Assembly: GCA_964506685.1 (NCBI GenBank)
Contig: CAZDMQ010000020.1
Span: 1 to 43,539 of the forward strand
Direction of reading: 5' to 3'
DNA length: 43,539 bases
Source of the DNA: UBA5336 sp964506685
Lineage (GTDB): Bacteria; Pseudomonadota; Alphaproteobacteria; Caulobacterales; Hyphomonadaceae
In this document: piece by piece, positions 25,126-32,566 of the stretch
How positions within the stretch are numbered: the first letter of the stretch is position 1
Layout: each line of letters begins with the position of its first letter
Position numbers and translations under genes: made by a program
Notes under the pieces: generated by a model
The model's database searches: none
Seen by the model: the letters and a program-made list of their open reading frames with translations, nothing else
Told to the model about the DNA's origin: nothing

Positions 25126-25538
25126 GGCATGAGCGGCGCGAAGGACACCGCTCCGGCGCTCTCGAGGCCAAGGCCGAACTGCGCTTCGCCGTCAAAGGCC
25201 CCGCCATAGGTCAGGCTGGTAACCTGAAACCGTCCCTGAAGGACCCCGAACCCCGGAATGACCAGTTGGAAGAGGTCCGAGCGTCCGTCGAAGAACAGGC
25301 TGCGAAGCTGGCCATCGCTTGCCGCCGACTTGAAAACGCCATTGCCCTGCACCGCGACTGAACGAACGCCGGCGCCATCGATGAGTTCGCGCCAGGCCGC
25401 CGGACTGTCCGCGTTTGTGCCATCGACCTGGCCGGCCACACAGGAGAAACGCGTGGTGCGTATCCCGGCAAGCGTTTCATAGCCGCCCGCCCCATCGGCG
25501 ATCTTGATGAGGACATCGCGTCCCTTCTGGCCAGCCAT
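25122..25538 (-). CDS. GTA major tail (tube) protein, TP901-1 type (g9-like)
   Basis: From the ATG at 25538 the product is 138 residues, MAGQKGRDVLIKIADGAGGYETLAGIRTT onward. This is the conserved opening of GTA/TP901-1 tail tube proteins, continuing with WRELIDGAGVRSVAVQGNGVF and GEAQFGLGLESAGAVSF. Stacked hexamers form the tail tube. A GTG one codon upstream (25541) is an alternative start; the ATG overlaps the g8 stop by one base (TGATG). Confidence 0.93.
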   Translation of the reverse strand: MAGQKGRDVLIKIADGAGGYETLAGIRTTRFSCVAGQVDGTNADSPAAWRELIDGAGVRSVAVQGNGVFKSAASDGQLRSLFFDGRSDLFQLVIPGFGVLQGRFQVTSLTYGGAFDGEAQFGLGLESAGAVSFAPLMP

Positions 25539-25972
25539 CACACGGCCTCCTCTGCAATGATGCGGATCTGCAAGATGCCGCGGAACGAACGGCGGTCGGC
25601 CGCGCGCAGCACGTCAGAATAGAGCACGTGCTGCAGAACGACGGCCTGGCCCGGCACATCCAGCGCCTCGCCTTCGATGATCTCGCGCAGGCGGCCGAGC
25701 ACGAGCATGGCGAAGCCGCGCCCACCCCAGCGGCTTGCCAGCGCCAGCGTGATGCGATGCTCCAGCGCAGGGCTGCAGCTTGCACCGGCGTCGCGGGCTT
25801 CATGCCGCTCGAGCCGCAGATAGGGAAAGGCCGGCGCGTCGGTCTCGTCGTCGAAGATCCGCGCCGGTGCTCCGAATTCCGATTGCAGCCAGGTGTCGGC
25901 CCGCAACCGCAGGAGCAGCGCCTGCAGCAGATCCGCGCCTGCCGCTGCAGGCAAGGTGAACGCCGTGCTCAT
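25538..25972 (-). CDS. GTA tail terminator protein, DUF3168 family (g8-like)
   Basis: The 144-residue protein has the DUF3168 pattern: LLQALLLRLRADTWLQSEFGAPARIFD, FPYLRLERHEARD, ITLALASRWGGRGFAMLVLGRLREII and RGILQIRIIAEE. It caps the tail tube at the head side. I placed the start at the ATG at 25972, which overlaps the adaptor gene stop (ATGA); the same frame runs further upstream inside the adaptor gene only as a shadow. Because of this overlap there is no room for the stopper gene (g7) that normally lies between g6 and g8. Confidence 0.92.
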   Translation of the reverse strand: MSTAFTLPAAAGADLLQALLLRLRADTWLQSEFGAPARIFDDETDAPAFPYLRLERHEARDAGASCSPALEHRITLALASRWGGRGFAMLVLGRLREIIEGEALDVPGQAVVLQHVLYSDVLRAADRRSFRGILQIRIIAEEAV

Positions 25973-26529
25973 ACCCGCATCTCCCGGTGCGCCATGAGGA
26001 TGGCCGAGACATCGGCGGGCAGGCCGCGCTCGCCGCCAAGTTCGCTGCGACCAGTTCGATAGGCCTCGGCAGCAAGGCGCATCACAGCCAGCTGCAAGTC
26101 CTCGGGAAGGCTCGCAGCAGGACCGAACCCGCACTCGAAAACAACGTCGGCATGGCCGCCGGACACGATCGCCGGTGCCATGCTCCAGGGCCTGACCACC
26201 AGACGCCCGGCAAACAGCTGAAAGCGCGATGACATGTCTTCGCTGGCACCGGACTCGTCGGTCAGCGTGACGCTCACCAGCCCGATCACTGGACGTGGGC
26301 GCAGGATGAACCCGTTGCCAGCCAGCGTTGCGGGCCACGCCTGCAGGCGCCGCGACAGGGTCCGCCGCACAAGCGTCAGCCCCGACGCCGCCTCGAGGCG
26401 TGCAGTGGCGGACGCGACAAGGTCTGCAACCAGCTCATCCTCACCAGCATGACCGATCCGCAGATAGGCCTTGGCATCGGGCAGGCTAACAGCCGGTTCG
26501 GCTGGCGGTGTGATCACCGTCAGGGTCAT
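25969..26529 (-). CDS. GTA head-tail adaptor (g6-like)
   Basis: The 186-residue protein belongs to the phage gp6-like connector family: AVSLPDAKAYLRIGHAGEDELVADLVASATARLEAASG is the helical core that docks on the portal, and a beta part (RPRPVIGLVSVTLTDESGAS) and LPEDLQLAVMRLAAEAYRTGR follow. I chose the ATG at 26529 because a GGAG site lies 6 nt upstream; ATGs at 26541 and 26565 are weaker. It follows the capsid gene after a 121-bp gap that contains a strong hairpin. Confidence 0.9.
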   Translation of the reverse strand: MTLTVITPPAEPAVSLPDAKAYLRIGHAGEDELVADLVASATARLEAASGLTLVRRTLSRRLQAWPATLAGNGFILRPRPVIGLVSVTLTDESGASEDMSSRFQLFAGRLVVRPWSMAPAIVSGGHADVVFECGFGPAASLPEDLQLAVMRLAAEAYRTGRSELGGERGLPADVSAILMAHREMRV

Positions 26530-26583
26530 GGTGGGCTCCATCTGGGAGTGGCGGCCGGAGATCATGGCCGCGAAAGGAAAGCA

Positions 26584-26620
26584 CGCTCCGGACCCGGCCT
26601 TGAGAGCCGGGACCGGAGCG
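26584..26620 (-). terminator. Strong hairpin after the major capsid gene
   Basis: Two 15-base arms (26584-26598 and 26606-26620, cgctccggacccggc against its complement) pair with a single mismatch around a 7-base loop. On the transcribed strand the stem is followed by TGCTTTCCTTTCG, a short T-rich run. It lies between the capsid stop (26651) and the adaptor start (26529). It probably acts as a partial terminator or 3'-end stabiliser that raises capsid over downstream tail-gene mRNA. Confidence 0.6.
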
Positions 26621-26650
26621 TCAGTTGGGGGGAGGACCTGTGGGAGGCGC

Positions 26651-27832
26651 CTAGAACACCATCACCTTGATGGCGTCGAAGTTCTGAACGCCGCCGCCCA
26701 CGCGCTTGGTCGTGTAGAACAGCACATATGGCTTCGCCGAGAACGGATCGCGCAGGACCCGCGCGCCCTGACGGTCGACGATCAGATAGCCGCGGCGGAA
26801 GTCGCCGAATGCGATCGCTGCATTGCCCAGACCGATATCCGGCATGTCCTCGACCTCGGTGACAGCATAGCCCATCACGGTCGCTGCCTCACCATTGAGG
26901 CCAGGCTGCCAGATGTACCGGCCATCGGCATCCTTCAGCTTGCGAACGGAAGACACCGTGCGACGGTTCATGACGAACCGGCCATTGGCGCGGAACTGGC
27001 TCTTCGGGGTGTAGATCAGGTCGATCAGCTGGTCGGCAGCATTTGCGAGGCTGAAGTCCCCGGCAACCGAGCCGATCTGGCCCCAGGCATGGCTGGCATC
27101 GGCAACAATGGTGTAGTCGAGCAGCCCCTTGGGCTTGGCAGCGCCACTGCCCGTTATGAAGGCGGCACTCTCCTGGGCGGCGAACGCGGCTTCCACCTCA
27201 TCGGCAAGCCATTCGTCCACGTCGGCATAGGCGTCCTCGAGCAGGGTCTGGGTCGCGGCCGGCATCGCATAAAGTTCGCCGGCCGGGAATTCTAGGAGCG
27301 ACAGGTTGGGCGAAGCGGTCTCGGTTCGCGCGCCCGTTTCCGCGGCCCAGGCTGCGACCGCGCCGAGGCCGACCGGCTTCTTGTAGACCCCTGCAGAGGT
27401 CTGGCGGACGGTCGCGATGGTCCGCATCGGCGAGGCGACCTGGAGCCGGGCCTCGATCAGCCGGTCGAGTTCCGGCGGAGCGACATAGCCGCCCTGCTCC
27501 GGTGTCCCGCTCTCCAGCGACTTGGTGTCGAGCCGGGCGATACCGCTTTCATCGCCGGAGCGGAGATAGCGAGCCCAGGCCTCACGGCGCGGGTCGGTCT
27601 CCTCGAAGCCCCGACCGGTCTCGAGTGCCGGTGCCGCGGACTTCACGGCGAGGTCGTTCAGCCGGCGGTCGATACGGGCAAGCTTTTCACCGGTCAGCGC
27701 ATCAGCGCTGCCCTTCGCCTCGATCTCGGCCAGCCGGGCGTCATTGGCCTGCTTGTAGGCTTCGAAGGCTGCCATCAGGTCAGCTGTCAGGGCCTGGGCC
27801 TCGGTCGAGGCCATCTTGGTTTCCTTGGTCAT
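26651..27832 (-). CDS. GTA major capsid protein, HK97 family (g5-like)
   Basis: The product is 393 residues from the ATG at 27832 (395 from the ATG at 27838). The first ~90 residues are a charged coiled-coil delta domain (FEAYKQANDARLAEIEAKGS...) that acts as scaffold and is removed by the prohead protease. The HK97 fold follows, with QGGYVAPPELDRLIEARLQVASPMRTIATV, AWAAETGARTETASP, FAAQESAAFITGSGAAKPKGLL, RFVMNRRTVSSVRKLKDADGRY and the C-terminal VGGGVQNFDAIKVM. I prefer 27832 because AGAGG lies 6 nt before it but directly abuts the upstream ATG. Confidence 0.95.
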   Translation of the reverse strand: MTKETKMASTEAQALTADLMAAFEAYKQANDARLAEIEAKGSADALTGEKLARIDRRLNDLAVKSAAPALETGRGFEETDPRREAWARYLRSGDESGIARLDTKSLESGTPEQGGYVAPPELDRLIEARLQVASPMRTIATVRQTSAGVYKKPVGLGAVAAWAAETGARTETASPNLSLLEFPAGELYAMPAATQTLLEDAYADVDEWLADEVEAAFAAQESAAFITGSGAAKPKGLLDYTIVADASHAWGQIGSVAGDFSLANAADQLIDLIYTPKSQFRANGRFVMNRRTVSSVRKLKDADGRYIWQPGLNGEAATVMGYAVTEVEDMPDIGLGNAAIAFGDFRRGYLIVDRQGARVLRDPFSAKPYVLFYTTKRVGGGVQNFDAIKVMVF

Positions 27833-27859
27833 GTCCATCCTCTGTCAGACGTTTATCGC

Positions 27860-28267
27860 TCAGGCGGCTTGCGGCCGGCCCTGCAATCGTGTGAGCCGCG
27901 CCAGCGGCTGCATGGGCGCCGAGACCAGCGAGATCTCGACAAGGTCGACGGCAATAAGTTCGCGACCATGCGTGCGGGGGCGCCAGAGCCTGGGGCGAAA
28001 TCCGATGGACAACCCGTCCAACCCGCTCGCGAGCAGGCGCCGTGCGCCGTCGGTCTCGACCAGGCCGCGGACAAACAGCCCTCGGCCCGTCTCGCGCAGC
28101 AGCGTCCAGCGTCCCGCCACCGCCCCGTTCCGGTGTTGCAGCAGCATCGGGATCGACCCGCCCGACCGCAGGGAGGCGGCGAAGGCCCCGCCGCGCACCA
28201 CATCGCCGGCGAGATCCGGCGCTCCGAACACCGAGGCATAGCCCTCGATCAGCTCCGGGCCGGTCAT
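27860..28267 (-). CDS. GTA prohead protease, HK97 family (g4-like)
   Basis: The 135-residue U35-type serine protease cleaves the capsid delta domain during maturation. Catalytic residues are visible as H45 in MLLQHRNG and S113 in LVEISLVSAPM with E111 beside it. The GYASVFGAPDLAGDVVRGGAF opening is the family's N-terminal signature. The start overlaps the small membrane-protein stop (ATGA). Upstream in-frame sequence to 28438 belongs to another gene's frame and is not used. Confidence 0.93.
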   Translation of the reverse strand: MTGPELIEGYASVFGAPDLAGDVVRGGAFAASLRSGGSIPMLLQHRNGAVAGRWTLLRETGRGLFVRGLVETDGARRLLASGLDGLSIGFRPRLWRPRTHGRELIAVDLVEISLVSAPMQPLARLTRLQGRPQAA

Positions 28268-28503
28268 GGCCGCGTCTCCAGACGCGCCTCGATCCGGTCG
28301 AGCTGGCGGTGGATCAGCTCCAGCCGGGTTTCCAGCTTGGCAACACGCACACGCTCGGCAGCCACATGGCTTGCGGCCAGTTCCAGCGCTTCCAGCCGTT
28401 CGGCGGCCGCCCCGATCCACATCACGACGGACACGCACTGCACGCCGACGGCCAGAAGCATTGCCGCCGTCACACGGCGATCAAACAGGAACGGGCCGCG
28501 CAT
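28264..28503 (-). CDS. Small membrane / coiled-coil protein (GTA g3.5-like)
   Basis: The 79-residue protein has one hydrophobic helix (about 11-30, VTAAMLLAVGVQCVSVVMWI) and then a long charged helix with heptad-like spacing (AAERLEALELAASHVAAERVRVAKLETRLELIHRQLDRIEARLE). I recognise no named domain. A short gene of this kind is typical between portal and protease genes in GTA clusters. The anchored coiled coil could tether procapsid assembly to the membrane, which is a guess. The ATG overlaps the portal stop by one base (TGATG) and the stop overlaps the protease start. Confidence 0.8.
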   Translation of the reverse strand: MRGPFLFDRRVTAAMLLAVGVQCVSVVMWIGAAAERLEALELAASHVAAERVRVAKLETRLELIHRQLDRIEARLETRP

Positions 28504-29639
28504 CACCGGTCCGCCTTCTGCGGCGCAAAGCCGGCAATCGCCCGCTTCTCATTTTCGGACAGGAAGCCCACACCATCGAGCTTCGACCAGAAATCCACGC
28601 GCTCGGCAGCCAGCGCCGCAACCTGGTCGGTCCGGCACCTGAGCGTCGCGTCCGGCCCGAAACGGTGACCGATCCAGCGGGTCAGCGCCGTGGCCATGCG
28701 TTCAGCCAGGGGGAGCACCGTGCTTTTCCAGAAAGCGCTGTTGGCTTCGCGATAATTCGAGAAGGTATTGTCACCGGGAATCCCCAGCAGCATGGGCGGC
28801 ACACCGAACGCCAGCGCGATCTCGCGCGAGGCCGCATGGCGGGCGTCGAGGAAGTCCATGTCCGTCGGGGTGAGAGACATCGGCTTCCAGTCCAGCCCCC
28901 CTTCCAGCAGGAGCGGCCGGCCGGCATTCATCGCGCCGGTGTGCTGGCTGTCGAGTTCGGCCTTGAGCCGGTCGAACTGCTCGTCGGTCATCCGCGCGCC
29001 GTCCCGGCCATAGACAAGAGCTCCCGAGGGCCGCGCGGAATTGTCGAGCAGGGCCTTCTGCCAGTCTGCCCCGGCATTGTGCAGGTCGAGCGCCTTGCGG
29101 GCCGGCGCAAGCGGGGACAGCCCCATGATGTCATCGCCGGGATGGAACAGCTTTAGATGCAGTACCGGCAACCAGCCATCGCTGGTCCGGCTGATCGTCC
29201 GCCGCGTCCGGCCGGCCTCGTAGGTCCAGCCCTCGACCCAACCATTATAGCCCGTCACGGGCTTCATCCGCTCGGGCCGCAGGACAAACAGGGCGCCGGG
29301 GACATCGTCGCTCGCCAGCGAGGCTGCCTCGGCAAAGGCGTTGCCGCTGATCTGGAGGCTCGCATAGAGTTGTTCCAGGAAGTGCTGGCCAACCATGTCG
29401 GGCGCCGGCGACGACAGCAGGGCCGCCAGATCGCGATCATCGGTCTCAAGCGGGATCGAAGCCGCGGACTCGGCGATCATGCGCACGCAACGATAGGCCA
29501 CGGCATTGCCGAGATAGCCGTCCCGGATCAGCGCCGCCGGCGACCGCGCCCCCCATCTCGGTGACGCCAGCTGCGCCAGCGCCACAAGCGAGGCCCCCGG
29601 CTCGGACGCCTTCTCTTCTCTCTGCCACGGCCAAGCCAT
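28503..29639 (-). CDS. GTA portal protein, HK97 family (g3-like)
   Basis: The product is 378 residues from the ATG at 29639 (MAWPWQREE). Portal motifs are clear: YLGNAVAYRCVRMIAESAASIP, FLEQLYASLQISGNAFAEA, LSPLAPARKALDLHNAGADWQKALLDNSARPSG and FGVPPMLLGIPGDNTFSNYREANSAFWKSTVLPL. The dodecamer forms the DNA entry vertex and docks the terminase. I favoured 29639 because GGAAGGGA lies about 8 nt upstream; an ATG at 29675 with AAGG before it is also possible. Here the portal gene does not follow the terminase directly: an opposite-strand ParA-like pair lies between them, so portal and downstream genes may have their own promoter in 29640-29845. Confidence 0.94.
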   Translation of the reverse strand: MAWPWQREEKASEPGASLVALAQLASPRWGARSPAALIRDGYLGNAVAYRCVRMIAESAASIPLETDDRDLAALLSSPAPDMVGQHFLEQLYASLQISGNAFAEAASLASDDVPGALFVLRPERMKPVTGYNGWVEGWTYEAGRTRRTISRTSDGWLPVLHLKLFHPGDDIMGLSPLAPARKALDLHNAGADWQKALLDNSARPSGALVYGRDGARMTDEQFDRLKAELDSQHTGAMNAGRPLLLEGGLDWKPMSLTPTDMDFLDARHAASREIALAFGVPPMLLGIPGDNTFSNYREANSAFWKSTVLPLAERMATALTRWIGHRFGPDATLRCRTDQVAALAAERVDFWSKLDGVGFLSENEKRAIAGFAPQKADR

Positions 29640-29845
29640 CGCCACATCCCTTCCGGTTTTTCCCAGCATGGCCATTTGTAGCCTTACGACGTCCCCGGTC
29701 GGATTTCCTGAGAGTTATTCCAATGTATTCAAGTCATTGCCCCGGGATAGGCGAGCGCCGATCCCCGTCTGCGGTGGCGGGATGGCCAAGACCGCACAAA
29801 TCCGCCTATACCGGCGCCCTTCAGTGGCCGTTCGGAAGGAGCTCC
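29640..29845. promoter_or_regulatory. Divergent intergenic region between portal and ParA-like genes
   Basis: This ~170-200-bp region separates the head-to-head portal (-) and ParA-like (+) genes and contains the AT-richest stretch nearby (about 29701-29740). It must hold the promoter of the ParA-like pair and perhaps one for portal onward. I could not identify convincing -35/-10 pairs. A split inverted repeat, TGCGGT at 29770-29775 and ACCGCA at 29791-29796 (21 bp centre to centre), could be an operator or partition-like site. GGAAGGAG at 29834-29841 is the ribosome site of the ParA-like gene. Confidence 0.4.
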
Positions 29846-30742
29846 ATGTCCGGAACCATCATCTCCATCGCCAATTCCAAGGGCGGTGTCGGCAAGACCA
29901 CGACCTGCGTCAGCCTTGCCGAGGCCTTCGCCGCCGAGGGCTACAAGACTCTCGTCATCGATCTGGACATGCAGGCCAACGCCTCCATGCTGATCTTTGG
30001 GCAACAGGGCGATGAGCGGCTCTATCAGGCAATCAGCCACCACAAGACGCTTGCCGACTATCTCGACGAGAATTTCCTTGGCGAGGAACTGGTCCCGATG
30101 GCGAATTTCATCGCGCAGCATGCGAGCGACGTCACCCATCTCGGCCACACGCTCGACATCTCGCTTGTCCCCTCGGCACCGAAACTGCGCCGCACCGAAC
30201 GCACGCTGATCTACGAACTCACCGGCCAGGGCTTCAGCATGAATGCGATCGAGACCCGCGTCGGCAACCGGCTGCGCCAGGATCTCGACAAGCTGCGCCA
30301 GACCTATGACGTCATCCTGTGCGACTGCCCACCCGGCATCTCGGCCATGACCGAAGCCACGCTGCGCGCCTCGCACCTGATCATCGTGCCGACGATCCCG
30401 GATTTCATGTCGACGCTTGGTCTCGATCTTTTCACTGGCGACGTCATGGCGACTCTCGGCAAGACAGCATCGGGGCGAAAGCCCGTCGTCCTCGCCACCC
30501 GGTTCGATGCCAGCGACCACCAGAAAATCGTTCTCGCCGCCATGAAGGACGGTGCGGAGGCGGAAGAGACAGGCTATCACATGTTCGACACGATCATTCC
30601 GGCCGATCCGAACTTCGCCGTGAACCCGATTGAACTCGGACACGCGCCCGCCCTCGGCCAGAAATGGTCCGGCCAGGCCCTCGAGGTGCTCGACAGCCTC
30701 TATCGGGAAGTGAAGGAGCGACTGAATGAGCCTGCTGGGTGA
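29846..30742 (+). CDS. ParA-family ATPase inserted in the GTA cluster
   Basis: This 298-residue SIMIBI-class ATPase has a deviant Walker A motif, NSKGGVGKTTT, with signature Lys K12 and P-loop K17. Walker A' is VIDLDMQANAS (D41), Walker B is VILCDCPPG (D160), and a ParA-typical region follows (ATLRASHLIIVPTIPDFMSTLGLDLF). There is no N-terminal helix-turn-helix, so it is the short form used in chromosome partition and in cargo positioning (McdA, PpfA, ParC types) rather than plasmid autoregulation. It is not MipZ-like in sequence. A GGAAGGAG site lies 4 nt before the ATG. It overlaps the next gene by 17 bp. It lies on the opposite strand to all GTA genes, between terminase and portal. The cargo is unknown. 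Confidence 0.93.
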   Translation: MSGTIISIANSKGGVGKTTTCVSLAEAFAAEGYKTLVIDLDMQANASMLIFGQQGDERLYQAISHHKTLADYLDENFLGEELVPMANFIAQHASDVTHLGHTLDISLVPSAPKLRRTERTLIYELTGQGFSMNAIETRVGNRLRQDLDKLRQTYDVILCDCPPGISAMTEATLRASHLIIVPTIPDFMSTLGLDLFTGDVMATLGKTASGRKPVVLATRFDASDHQKIVLAAMKDGAEAEETGYHMFDTIIPADPNFAVNPIELGHAPALGQKWSGQALEVLDSLYREVKERLNEPAG

Positions 30743-31172
30743 CGGAAAGGCAGCCATGGCGGCGATGGTGAAGGAGGCCGCCCTTTTCCCACGCATCAAG
30801 CCGGCGGACTGGTCGGCTGCGGCTGTGAAGCTCGCCAAGAAGCAGGTGATCGCCGCCGGGCTGACGGCTAAGGACCTCAGAACCATAAGGTCCGCCATCG
30901 GCGCGCCGGTATTCGAGCGGACGTTGAACGACCTCACCGCCTTCCAGGCCAAGCTTCTGGCAAAGCGGATCGACCCGACCGTCACCCCGGAAGAAATTGC
31001 CTCGAAGGCCATGGCGCTCGCCATCATCCAAGACCGCCTCCGGGCGTCAACGCCCTCCCAAGGCGCGAGACCCGCCGATGGCGAGGCCCGGGAACCGGCC
31101 GGGGATGCCGACGCCGAATCTGCCCCGAAAGCCAATCCCTACCTCGGCCGCAAGGCTTTCCGCGTCCGCTGA
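30726..31172 (+). CDS. Unrecognised 148-aa protein coupled to the ParA-like ATPase
   Basis: I recognise no family. Residues ~1-105 are helical and basic-amphipathic (KEAALFPRIKPADWSAAAVKLAKKQVIAAGLTAKDLRTI...). Residues ~105-135 are Pro/Ala/Glu/Asp-rich and probably disordered. The protein ends in a basic-aromatic tail, NPYLGRKAFRVR. The start overlaps the ATPase gene by 17 bp with a GGAG site 9 nt upstream, so the two are made together. Small partners of ParA-like ATPases usually stimulate ATP hydrolysis through a basic terminal peptide and link the ATPase to cargo. The basic N-terminus and C-terminal tail fit that pattern, but this is inference. It has no ParB/HTH-CTPase motifs. It converges with the terminase gene with only 6 bp between the stops. 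Confidence 0.82.
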   Translation: MSLLGDGKAAMAAMVKEAALFPRIKPADWSAAAVKLAKKQVIAAGLTAKDLRTIRSAIGAPVFERTLNDLTAFQAKLLAKRIDPTVTPEEIASKAMALAIIQDRLRASTPSQGARPADGEAREPAGDADAESAPKANPYLGRKAFRVR

Positions 31173-31178
31173 GAAACG

Positions 31179-32504
31179 TCAGAGCCGGCGGATCTGCGGC
31201 CCTGCGCGTCGCTCGACCGAAACGACCGTCACCGCCCAGACCAGTGCATCGACGCGATCAGGCGAGCGCCGCAAGCCATCCGTGCCGAACAGCAGCATCT
31301 GCTCTTCCAGCTTCGGAAAGCTGCCCACATGCCGCACCCGTCCCTGCTCATACATCAGGGACACCGGAGCCGCCCGCTCACGCTTTGTCAGAGAGGCCCG
31401 CCGCGCCAGCACCGGCACGCGGCACCCGGCCGCCTCAAGCGTCTGCACCACCATGTCACCGCCCTGGTTGATTTCCGCGACAATACGGCTGGCGGCAAAT
31501 TCCTCGGCGAGTGATACTGCGCGCCGGGCCCATCCGAGCGGGGAGAGCCCGCCCTCGCTGGCATCAGCCAGCACATAACAGTCCACCTTCTCGTTTGCCC
31601 GCTCGATCCCGCCGACAGCGACAATCCCGCACTCATCCGCCCCGGCTGCGTCACTGGCCGGCGGATCGACAGCGACCACCACATCATGAAAACCGGCCGG
31701 CGCGCGTTCGATCCGTGCCGCCTCGATCATCGAGCCGGTCCAGAGCGCACCCTGATTGCCGGAGAGGAGGATCCCGTCGAGTTCCTGGCGGCCAAGCGAT
31801 GTTCCACCATAGGTGGCCTCCACGGCGGACAGGAACTGAGCGGACAAAAAGGCTGCGTTATCGTGCGTCCGTCCGGTTGTCACCACTGTGTCCGGCGCCG
31901 CCACGAGCGCGCGGATCAGGGAGACGGGCTTCGGCGTCGTCGTGACCACCGCGCGCGGATCCGGCCCGATCCGCAAGGCCATCTGGAGCATGTCCCAGAC
32001 CATCTGGCCCCGCTTCCAGGCTGCGGCCTCATCGCACCAGGCCGCGTCGAACTGGGGTCCGCGCAGGCTGTCGGGATCCTCGGCGGAAAAGACATGGGCC
32101 AGCGCACCGTTCGGCCATTCGAGCCGCCGGCGCGAGACCTGGTAGACCGGTGGCTCCTCCTCACACCCCATGGCCACGGCTTTCAGACCGGACGGCCCCT
32201 CGATCATCACCTCGCGCACGTCCGAGAGCGTCGGGCCGACCAGCGCAATCCGTCCCAACCCGGCCTGTGTAGCGGCAAACCGGGTCCATTCGGCACCGGC
32301 GCGTGTCTTACCAGCCCCGCGTCCTGCCATGAACAACCATGTCCGCCAGGCGCCGGCAGGCGGGCGCTGGCTGTCCCGTGCCGTTGCCAGGAAAGGCGTG
32401 GCGGCCAGCCGCAGGCGCTCGGCTTCCCCGGGCGCCCGGGAGCCGGGATCGAGTGTCCAGTCCGCCCAGCGGTGCGGGCCTGTTTCAAGTTCGAATGTCC
32501 CCAT
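31179..32504 (-). CDS. GTA large terminase (g2-like)
   Basis: The 441-residue packaging motor has an N-terminal ATPase with Walker A AGRGAGKTRAG (about 60-70) and Walker B FDAAWCDEAA (152-161; D158/E159), plus a coupling motif near VTTTPKP (187-193). A C-terminal RNase H-like nuclease shows acidic D280 in VVVAVDPPAS, a second region at EINQGGDMVV, and the last Asp in DRVDALVWAV. It cuts and pumps host DNA into the capsid in GTAs. No small terminase gene (g1) precedes it within the window: the upstream 214 bp are non-coding and then an oppositely oriented efflux operon starts. The ribosome site before the ATG is weak. Confidence 0.95.
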   Translation of the reverse strand: MGTFELETGPHRWADWTLDPGSRAPGEAERLRLAATPFLATARDSQRPPAGAWRTWLFMAGRGAGKTRAGAEWTRFAATQAGLGRIALVGPTLSDVREVMIEGPSGLKAVAMGCEEEPPVYQVSRRRLEWPNGALAHVFSAEDPDSLRGPQFDAAWCDEAAAWKRGQMVWDMLQMALRIGPDPRAVVTTTPKPVSLIRALVAAPDTVVTTGRTHDNAAFLSAQFLSAVEATYGGTSLGRQELDGILLSGNQGALWTGSMIEAARIERAPAGFHDVVVAVDPPASDAAGADECGIVAVGGIERANEKVDCYVLADASEGGLSPLGWARRAVSLAEEFAASRIVAEINQGGDMVVQTLEAAGCRVPVLARRASLTKRERAAPVSLMYEQGRVRHVGSFPKLEEQMLLFGTDGLRRSPDRVDALVWAVTVVSVERRAGPQIRRL

Positions 32505-32566
32505 CTTCGCGATGATCCACCGGAAGCGGCCCCGTCGGATTGAATACGCTGGTAACCGGACTTAAA

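Noticed and set aside
29846..30742. The ParA-like gene as MipZ or as a chromosomal parA of a parAB locus
   Set aside because: Its N-terminus and Walker A' region do not look like MipZ, and the partner has no ParB motifs (no GxxRxxA/HTH/CTPase signature).
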